Source: an archaeon BMS3Bbin15 (GTDB taxonomy: Archaea > Hydrothermarchaeota > Hydrothermarchaeia > Hydrothermarchaeales > BMS3B). From it: a DNA stretch of 47,530 nt. Shown here piece by piece: positions 42,289-47,530 of this stretch. A model generated the notes under the pieces. It searched no databases. It was not told the DNA's origin and saw only the letters and a list, made by a program, of their open reading frames with translations. The stretch is from positions 1 through 47,530 of the forward strand of contig BDTY01000064.1 of assembly GCA_002897955.1 (NCBI GenBank). Reading direction: 5' to 3'. How positions within the stretch are numbered: the stretch's first letter is position 1; each line of letters begins with the position of its first letter. The translations under genes were made by a program, and so were the position numbers.

Positions 42289-43526
42289 AGGAACTAAGTA
42301 AAAGATATGTTAAAATCAAAGATTATGAGAAGAGATATAAAGGTAGGAGATTCCAAGTCTCAGACCTTGATGAGCTTTATGCTCTTATCTGGTCGTGCCT
42401 GCAAAGCTCCTTTAGAAATTTTGATATACCAAACACTATAATGGCAAAGTCCGTTATCATAGCATCAAAGACATTTAATATAGAAACTCCAAGTACATCT
42501 CCTATCCTTCCTACTATCCATCTCTACGGTCCAGAGCTTATTGGGGATAAAGAAATCTTGTTATATAGTCCATACTTAAAAAGAGCGGGCGGAGACATGA
42601 TAGGCAGCGTGCAGCCAGACAAACATGTCATCCCAACAGATAATCGTGCTATTGCCAGGATTCGAGAGAAGTATGATAGTTATTTAAATCCTTTAGAGGG
42701 TATATTGGAACATATTTTAGGGAGTTTAAGTGACATGATAGACTTAACCTATGATGTCGTTTTTGAACGCCCCTATTTTACTGGAAGCCATAATATCATG
42801 ACTCCTGAGGAAGCTATGAAAAACATTGTATGGAACACCCTCTGCAGGAATATGCTGAGAGTCAAAAGAACATTGACAAGGCGTGGCAAAAGAAATTTTG
42901 AGATTCCAGATAATACAGTCAACTTTTCAATTTCAAATCATGGTGGTAATATAGAATGCCTAAAAGATGGTACAAAGAATGATATGGTCATTTTTCAGGG
43001 CATTTATCTTATGAATGCCATGGGTCTGCCGACTGGCAATTCCAAAGATGGTCCAGGAGAGTACCTTTATCGTCTTCTCTCTTGCAGGTATTTTAAGGAT
43101 TTCGGGGGATATTATAAGGAAAAAAAGGAACTTGATGGCAATAAAAGGGGATTTGATAGGGGTAACTTCTCAGGCAGTGATTATAGTAAGTACGATAGAA
43201 TCCTCAAAAATAAGGAGGCTGCTGTTTCAATAGCGAGAGATAAAGCGAATGCAACTAAAAAGAATGTTAAATTCGTAGTAGACTCCCTTTTACAAAACCT
43301 CATACAATGCGGTGCAGTCTATAAGAAGGGGAATACCTTCCTCGTAAATGGTTCTTATGTGAATATTGACGGTGTTCTATTTGACATGCCTTCGAAAGAT
43401 ATTATCAACGGATGGATGCGAAATATCTGGAACCTTAATGCCTATCTGAAGAAATTAAGAAGGGAATTTTCAAGAAGTCAACACAGAGCTAATTCTTCGC
43501 GAGACACATATTACTTCGTAAAGTAA
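42285..43526 (+). CDS. Unrecognised 413-residue protein coupled to the HD phosphohydrolase
   Basis: I cannot assign this to a family. It is soluble and basic, with a mixed fold. Notable stretches are FQVSDLDELYALIWSCLQSS, HLYGPELIGDKEILLYSPYL, MTPEEAMKNIVWNTLCRNML, NFSISNHGGNIECLKDGTKN and a charged region FGGYYKEKKELDGNKRGFDR. It ends with a basic tail LKKLRREFSRSQHRANSSRD. No HTH, nuclease or membrane signature is evident. The start codon sits inside the HD gene stop (ATGA), so the two proteins are made together and may form a complex. It is followed by a decayed IS1-like copy. Confidence 0.6.
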   Translation: MKELSKRYVKIKDYEKRYKGRRFQVSDLDELYALIWSCLQSSFRNFDIPNTIMAKSVIIASKTFNIETPSTSPILPTIHLYGPELIGDKEILLYSPYLKRAGGDMIGSVQPDKHVIPTDNRAIARIREKYDSYLNPLEGILEHILGSLSDMIDLTYDVVFERPYFTGSHNIMTPEEAMKNIVWNTLCRNMLRVKRTLTRRGKRNFEIPDNTVNFSISNHGGNIECLKDGTKNDMVIFQGIYLMNAMGLPTGNSKDGPGEYLYRLLSCRYFKDFGGYYKEKKELDGNKRGFDRGNFSGSDYSKYDRILKNKEAAVSIARDKANATKKNVKFVVDSLLQNLIQCGAVYKKGNTFLVNGSYVNIDGVLFDMPSKDIINGWMRNIWNLNAYLKKLRREFSRSQHRANSSRDTYYFVK

Positions 43527-43579
43527 TTTCCGTAAGTTATAGTGTTGGACATAATTAATTTAATTAATCAAGATTTGCC

Positions 43580-44125
43580 TAGTGTCTTAATTTAGAATAG
43601 TTAATTGGGAATAAAAAAATCCATGCCAGCTCCACCTATGATATATCCAGTTTTCTAGCATCGCCGGTGAAATGTTTCTTTTTAGTTCGTTGATGAAGTT
43701 CCAGTAGAGTTGAAACTGTTCAATTGCGCACTCCAGTCTCAGTTTATATTTTGAGAAACACTTTGTCTTCCACACTAATCTATCAATCCTCTCCCGTAAT
43801 ATTCCATTAAAGTTCTCGATGTTGGTGGTCTCTATGTCCTCCGGTTTTGGGTAGCTGTAGACCTTTCTTTTCTTTTTGTCTATAATTCAACCTTTTTCTT
43901 TGATTTTTATGAGCTATCCATAATTGATGCAGGTGTCTACATAGTAATCTGGTAGGACATGAGTATAATCGTCATTTCGAGCTGTGAATACCTCTATCTC
44001 CATGCATGACCTTCCTCAAACATAGTTTGGCTATCACGCTCAACTTCCTTCTGTTTTTTTAACCATGCTCCACATATCATCACACTCAAATGAGATAAGT
44101 CAGATTACAAATCTTTTTTCTGGTT
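43580..44125 (-). pseudogene. Decayed IS1-like transposase copy
   Basis: The stretch is clearly homologous to the element at 46.7 kb. The minus-strand frame at 43587-43775 (KTKCFSKYKLRLECAIEQFQ, then LYWNFINELKRNISPAMLEN) matches the end of the other transposase. GTTGATGAAGTTCCAGTA corresponds to GTTGATGAAATCCCAGTA there. Several frameshifts, a stop, a shortened A run (seven) and an internal deletion of roughly 130 bases after about 43990 make it inactive. A region resembling the other copy's left end lies near 43578. It flanks the ATPase-HD island, consistent with IS-rich turnover at this site. Confidence 0.82.
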
Positions 44126-44201
44126 TTCTACTCATTATAATTCTTATTTTCGGTATATCTGGTGCTGGCTTTTTATAACTGAGAGCCCATGTTTTCATTT
44201 G

Positions 44202-45167
44202 CTATTTTACAAATATTCTTCTGGCCAGAATATTAGAATAAATCTTGAAATCGTCTGTGTCAATATCCTTTTTCTCTCTGATAAACTGGGTAATCATCGA
44301 ATCATACACATCGGCAAGATATACTGCCGCAGCTTCGGGAAACATTGGTTCCATGGGTGAGCCGTTAATCTTCTCCCCGTGATGACTCAGTATGATATGC
44401 AGAAGCTTCATGGAAGTGGTTTCAGGTATATCAGCCTCAGCCAAGTGGTCCTTCACTATTTCATAGCTAAGTGCAACGTGCCCTACCAGCATACCCCTCT
44501 CTGTATATTCTATGGTATTTGTAATTTTAATCTCTTCGATTTTGCCAATATCATGCAAAAGAGCACCTGCAATTACAATATCCCTGTCCAGGGAAGAATG
44601 CAGCCGGCATGCAGTCCTGGCAAATAGTGCAACTCCCAGCGTATGTTCTAAAAGACCACCGATGCAGGCATGGTGATATCTTTTCGCTGCAGGTATTTTT
44701 TTAAACTTTGACCATATCACAGGGTCTTTAAATATACTCTCCAGTAAAAACCTGATTTTTTCATCTTTTACGGATTCTACAAGGGAAAAAAGCTTTTCTT
44801 CCATTTCCCCGATATCCTGATTGCTCGATGAAATAAATATTGATAGGTCATATTCGTCATCCAGTGCCTTTCTGGCAGTATTTTCAGGAGGATTGATATT
44901 TACCTGGATTTTTTCGTTATAGAGTACAGAGACAGCCTTGATATATACAATATCTCCTTTTGAAAACCCGTTAAAGACCTCTTCAACCTGCTTCCTGTCA
45001 GGACCACCCCAGTAATTTACCATCACCTCTCCGCTCTTGTCGGAAATTCCGAACATGAATCTGTAGCCATTCTTATACTCTTTAATTTCGTGTTTGTATT
45101 CCACAACAAAAAAGCCCTCTATAGGTTCTCTGTCCTTGAAATTTTTTATGAGTTTCTGTTTTTCCAA
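44202..45167 (-). CDS. OB-fold plus HD-domain protein, YhaM-type 3'-5' exoribonuclease
   Basis: A 321-residue protein. Residues about 10-115 form an OB fold (FFVVEYKHEIKEYKNGYRFM, GDIVYIKAVSVLYNEKIQVN). Residues 160-300 form an HD domain with the full set HHACIGGLLEHTLGVA, AGALLHDIGKIEE, GMLVGHVALSYEI and HIILSHHGEKING, ending PEAAAVYLADVYDSMI. This is the architecture of the bacterial YhaM/CBF1 exoribonucleases. The start is TTG at 45167, backed by GGGGAGGTGAT. A perfect 12-bp palindrome CTTTTGCAAAAG (45197-45208) lies upstream. Confidence 0.88.
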   Translation of the reverse strand: MEKQKLIKNFKDREPIEGFFVVEYKHEIKEYKNGYRFMFGISDKSGEVMVNYWGGPDRKQVEEVFNGFSKGDIVYIKAVSVLYNEKIQVNINPPENTARKALDDEYDLSIFISSSNQDIGEMEEKLFSLVESVKDEKIRFLLESIFKDPVIWSKFKKIPAAKRYHHACIGGLLEHTLGVALFARTACRLHSSLDRDIVIAGALLHDIGKIEEIKITNTIEYTERGMLVGHVALSYEIVKDHLAEADIPETTSMKLLHIILSHHGEKINGSPMEPMFPEAAAVYLADVYDSMITQFIREKKDIDTDDFKIYSNILARRIFVK

Positions 45168-45288
45168 TTTATCACCTCCCCGGCATAACTTAAAGCCTTT
45201 TGCAAAAGTGCTTTAAACCGGGAATAACCTTTTAATCAGATTTTAACAAGCTCTCAGTTTTTTGAGTTCTGACGCTGCCTCTCTTTTG

Positions 45289-45840
45289 CTATTTTTTATA
45301 ATTTTCAAGAAGCCTGCTGAGCCTTTCCATGTCTTCCTTCATCAGAGGTATAAAATTTCTGTTTCTGATTCCTGCTGCAGGATGAAACATAGGAAGATAG
45401 TTTTCCTTTTCCTTTATAATAACTTTACCATGTAATTTTGTTATTCCGTTAAGGCCAAGTACGGTTTTAATTGCAGTATTTCCAAGGAGAACAATTATAT
45501 CAGGCTTGATTATTTTAATCTGTTCTTTAAGATAGGGATAGCAGGCATTTGTTTCATCCCTTCTCGGAAGGCGGTTGCCAGGTGGCCTGCATTTTATCAC
45601 CGAAGTTATGAAGACTCTGCTTCTTTTCAGGCCTGCATCTTCCAGAAGCTCTGTAAGAAGCTTCCCGGCCCTTCCAACAAAGGGCTTTCCTGAAAGGTCT
45701 TCTTCCTTTCCGGGAGCCTCCCCGATAAAGAGCACTCTGGCATCTTCCGGCCCTTCCCCAGGCACTGCCTGAGTCCGATTCTTGAATAGAGGGCATTTTC
45801 TGCATTCCCTTACTCTTTCTGCCACCTCTTCAAGACACAT
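45289..45840 (-). CDS. Family 4 uracil-DNA glycosylase (iron-sulfur)
   Basis: Removes uracil from DNA arising by cytosine deamination. The 183-residue protein has the iron-sulfur cysteine pair CRKCPLFKNR near residue 13. The active-site loop is VLFIGEAPGKEEDLSGKPFV. The third and fourth cysteines are in VIKCRPPGNRLP and NACYPYL. VLLGNTAIKTVLG and MFHPAAGIRN complete the family pattern. It starts directly after the parvulin stop in the HAD-parvulin-UDG run. Confidence 0.94.
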   Translation of the reverse strand: MCLEEVAERVRECRKCPLFKNRTQAVPGEGPEDARVLFIGEAPGKEEDLSGKPFVGRAGKLLTELLEDAGLKRSRVFITSVIKCRPPGNRLPRRDETNACYPYLKEQIKIIKPDIIVLLGNTAIKTVLGLNGITKLHGKVIIKEKENYLPMFHPAAGIRNRNFIPLMKEDMERLSRLLENYKK

Positions 45841-46113
45841 TCAATCCGTCCTCTTTATAATATGGTAGCCGAATTGAGTCTTAATAATATCAGAAACCTC
45901 GCCCTTTTTCAGTTTGAAGGCCGCCCTTTCAAATTCCTTTACCATCTGGCCCTTACCGAAAAAACCCAGGTCTCCACCTTTCTTTTTTGAGGGACACACA
46001 GAGTATCTGCGGGCAAGTTCTGAAAAATCTGCACCACTGTTTAATTCCGACAGGATTTCCTGAGCCTTTGGATGTTTTTCAACAAGGATATGACTACATC
46101 GAATCTTGGACAC
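45841..46113 (-). CDS. Parvulin-type peptidyl-prolyl isomerase
   Basis: A single-domain parvulin of 90 residues: [57 protein letters not shown] and [12 protein letters not shown]. There is no signal sequence, so it is cytoplasmic. The start is GTG at 46113. It catalyses proline isomerisation during folding and lies in a small maintenance operon with the glycosylase. Confidence 0.93.
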   Translation of the reverse strand: MSKIRCSHILVEKHPKAQEILSELNSGADFSELARRYSVCPSKKKGGDLGFFGKGQMVKEFERAAFKLKKGEVSDIIKTQFGYHIIKRTD

Positions 46114-46164
46114 ATTATCACCAGAGGAATAATAAAAGATAAACCTTTAAATTTCTTTCTATAG

Positions 46165-46635
46165 TTAAAACCTCAGAGTTGCCTTGAGTCTATCTTTGTT
46201 ACTGAGAAAATCAAGTGCATCTATTGAAGATGTGACCAGGATGTCTGCATTCTTTATTGCATCAACGGCACATCCCTCTTTCAGACAGACAGCAATTCCT
46301 ATTCGTGTAGTCCTTAACATTTTCCTGTCGTTATTACCGTTTCCAAGTGATACAACACTTTCAGGACCAAGGGATTTAACATATTCCTCTTTCAGGATAT
46401 CATGGTTTTCGCCTTGAAGTATGTTTATTCTGCAGTCTATTCCTTTCAACTCATTTCTGGCCATACCAAAAGTGTCTGCCGTGAGTATGTGAATCTGTAC
46501 ATCCTTTGAAAGGGCAATCAGTCTATCTCTTACGCCTTCACATAGCTTTCCATCCTCTGCGAGTGTTCCGTTGAAATCAAAAACAAGGTGTTCAATCACC
46601 ACAGGCCCAAAGCCGGGAATGTCAACTTCAATCAT
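46165..46635 (-). CDS. HAD-superfamily hydrolase (soluble P-type ATPase-like, COG4087)
   Basis: A 156-residue HAD protein. The nucleophile motif is VFDFNGTLAEDG (Asp20), motif II is HILTADTFGMA, and the third and fourth motifs are LGNGNNDRKML with the flanking lysine region. The DFNGT variant and short cap-less form match the archaeal soluble P-type ATPase-like group. Its natural phosphoester substrate is unknown. It precedes the parvulin by 51 bases on the same strand. Confidence 0.88.
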   Translation of the reverse strand: MIEVDIPGFGPVVIEHLVFDFNGTLAEDGKLCEGVRDRLIALSKDVQIHILTADTFGMARNELKGIDCRINILQGENHDILKEEYVKSLGPESVVSLGNGNNDRKMLRTTRIGIAVCLKEGCAVDAIKNADILVTSSIDALDFLSNKDRLKATLRF

Positions 46636-46746
46636 CTAATACCCCCGATATTTTTACTTATCTCAGGTCATTTTTGAATTTAGCATGTATAATCTTATAT
46701 GGATTTTTAAAGATGGATCCGGTCAGATTTTTGGTACTGTCCCATT

Positions 46747-47337
46747 TTATACCGCATAATGATACATTAAAAAATCGTGCCATGTCCATAGGTGGTCTGT
46801 TACCTCCTCTAACATTGCCGGAGAAGTTTTTCTTTCGAACTCGTTGATGAAATCCCAGTAAAACTGGAAGAGGTGGATGGCACAACATAATCTACTCTTA
46901 TATTTCGAGAAACATTTGCTCCTTCGGACAAGCCTACCGCACCGTTCCCGCAGTATACCATTGAAGTTCTTGATATCCGTGGTTTCTATATCCACCGGGT
47001 CCGGGTTGCCGTATATCGTTCGCTTCTCCTTGCCGATCAACTTTCCCTTCTCTTTGATCTTTATGAGCTGCCCATAGCTGATGCAAGTGTATGCGTAGTA
47101 TTTTGCAAGGACATATGTGTAATCGTCGTTTCCATCGGTGAAAATATCTATCTTCTTGTCTGGGGATGGAAGTTTAGTTCTGCGATACAGCTGGTCAACC
47201 ATGTTCTTACAAGTTTGTTGTGTCCATTTTCCAACTGCAAACGCCACAAAAAAGTAGGTGTATCGCTTTATGCATGCGTATATCCAGGCATCACCTTCTT
47301 CAGACCGAGTTGGGCTCTTACGCTCAACTTTCTTCTG
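46747..47337 (-). CDS. insB: IS1-like transposase, InsB' part (read by -1 frameshift)
   Basis: The catalytic half of an IS1-type DDE transposase. In the -1 frame after the A8 run it reads QKKVERKSPTRSEEGDAWIY and continues CIKRYTYFFVAFAVGKW. It then has IDIFTDGNDDYTYVL (second Asp) and IKNFNGILRERCGRLVRRSK with the Glu region, and ends HDFLMYHYAV. No stop interrupts it, so this copy may still be active. It is expressed only as a fusion with InsA through slippage, although an internal ATG at 47247 exists. Confidence 0.8.
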   Translation of the reverse strand, partial: QKKVERKSPTRSEEGDAWIYACIKRYTYFFVAFAVGKWTQQTCKNMVDQLYRRTKLPSPDKKIDIFTDGNDDYTYVLAKYYAYTCISYGQLIKIKEKGKLIGKEKRTIYGNPDPVDIETTDIKNFNGILRERCGRLVRRSKCFSKYKSRLCCAIHLFQFYWDFINEFERKTSPAMLEEVTDHLWTWHDFLMYHYAV

Positions 47338-47530
47338 TTTTTTTTAACCATGCTCCACAACTCATTGCATTCAAATAGAGTAAGTCCCACTTTCTTTATG
47401 AGATAATCGTTCATCTGCTCTGCATGTTCAGCCAGGTCTTCCAGCAATCTGCCAATGGTATCACGATGATGTCCAGTAATCCGTTCAATACTTCGTATCC
47501 CATTCTTCTCTACCAGATGCTTGCATATGT
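47268..47530 (-). CDS. insA: IS1-like InsA, C-terminal part (partial)
   Basis: The visible frame reads ICKHLVEKNGIRSIERITGH, then HRDTIGRLLEDLAEHAEQMN, then ECNELWSMVKK, and ends with TAA at 47268-47270. The RSIERITGHHRDTIGRLL segment is the DNA-binding HTH of IS1 InsA. The zinc-finger N-terminus lies beyond the window. The slippery site A_AAA_AAC lies within eight A (minus strand of 47338-47345), about 23 codons before the InsA stop, exactly the IS1 arrangement for -1 frameshifting. Confidence 0.75.
   Translation of the reverse strand, partial: ICKHLVEKNGIRSIERITGHHRDTIGRLLEDLAEHAEQMNDYLIKKVGLTLFECNELWSMVKKNRRKLSVRAQLGLKKVMPGYTHA

Larger units (their letters stand above)
46733..47530 (-). 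mobile_element. IS1-like insertion sequence (incomplete at the window end)
   Basis: The element runs leftwards from beyond the window end to about 46733, where GGTACTGTCCCATTTTATAC is the probable terminal repeat. It encodes an IS1-family transposase split over two frames. The decayed copy at 43.6-44.1 kb is a relative. The right end and target duplication are not visible. Confidence 0.82.

Overview
The window comes from an AT-rich archaeal chromosome. The lineage signal is firm: a complete archaeal-type 7S SRP RNA, aPelota, an archaeal-type LeuRS and ThrRS, MCM with an OB-fold partner, a 20S proteasome beta subunit, a KH-domain CPSF-like nuclease (aCPSF1), archaeal PEP carboxylase (PpcA), archaeal NMN adenylyltransferase and a geranylgeranyl reductase. 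The gene set (DUF531, DUF116, a COG2061-type regulator, HypF, a lipoprotein c-type cytochrome) suggests a euryarchaeal anaerobe with redox metabolism. The order or genus cannot be fixed from sequence alone.

Layout. 0-0.7 kb: nested insertions, in which a decayed tnpB carrying a 107-bp MITE-like element has split a small Toprim gene. 0.7-4.1 kb: DUF531 protein, a membrane protein and homoserine kinase. 4.1-10.7 kb, minus strand: an apparent operon of unknown protein, ACT regulator, homoserine dehydrogenase, PurS, PurL and PurQ, followed by SRP RNA and a PAP2 phosphatase. 10.9-20 kb, mostly minus: MoaE, a response regulator (plus), Pelota, a 55-residue unannotated gene, LeuRS, a diheme-like lipoprotein, ThrRS and GG-reductase. 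20-22 kb plus: YjbQ, a VOC protein and an AT-rich permease. 22-28.8 kb minus: HypF, OB-fold protein, MCM, TatD-like hydrolase and DUF116. 28.9-31.3 kb: a transferred segment with a type III methyltransferase lacking its Res partner and a tnpB-less IS200/IS605-like remnant. 31.3-38.8 kb: SAM hydrolase, NMN adenylyltransferase, cupin/PEPC/aldolase operon, proteasome beta, aCPSF1 and DUF362. 38.8-44.2 kb: an accessory island. 44.2-46.6 kb: OB-HD nuclease, family-4 UDG, parvulin and HAD protein. 46.7 kb to the end: an IS1-like element running off the window.

The best candidate for something undescribed is 39.1-43.5 kb. A P-loop ATPase with a C-terminal HTH faces, across a 327-bp control region, a SAMHD1-like HD phosphohydrolase that also ends in an HTH. 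The HD gene is translationally coupled to a 413-residue protein I cannot place. The control region holds many copies of a TTCAAC-like hexamer. The genes use CGN arginine codons more than neighbouring core genes, which favour AGA/AGG, and a decayed IS1-like copy lies on the right flank. A dNTP-depleting or nucleotide-targeting defence module is a reasonable hypothesis, but nothing here proves it.

Start sites were chosen from Shine-Dalgarno (SD) positions where visible. Several genes start at TTG or GTG. Domain positions are approximate, and gene names rest on motif recognition, not on searches.
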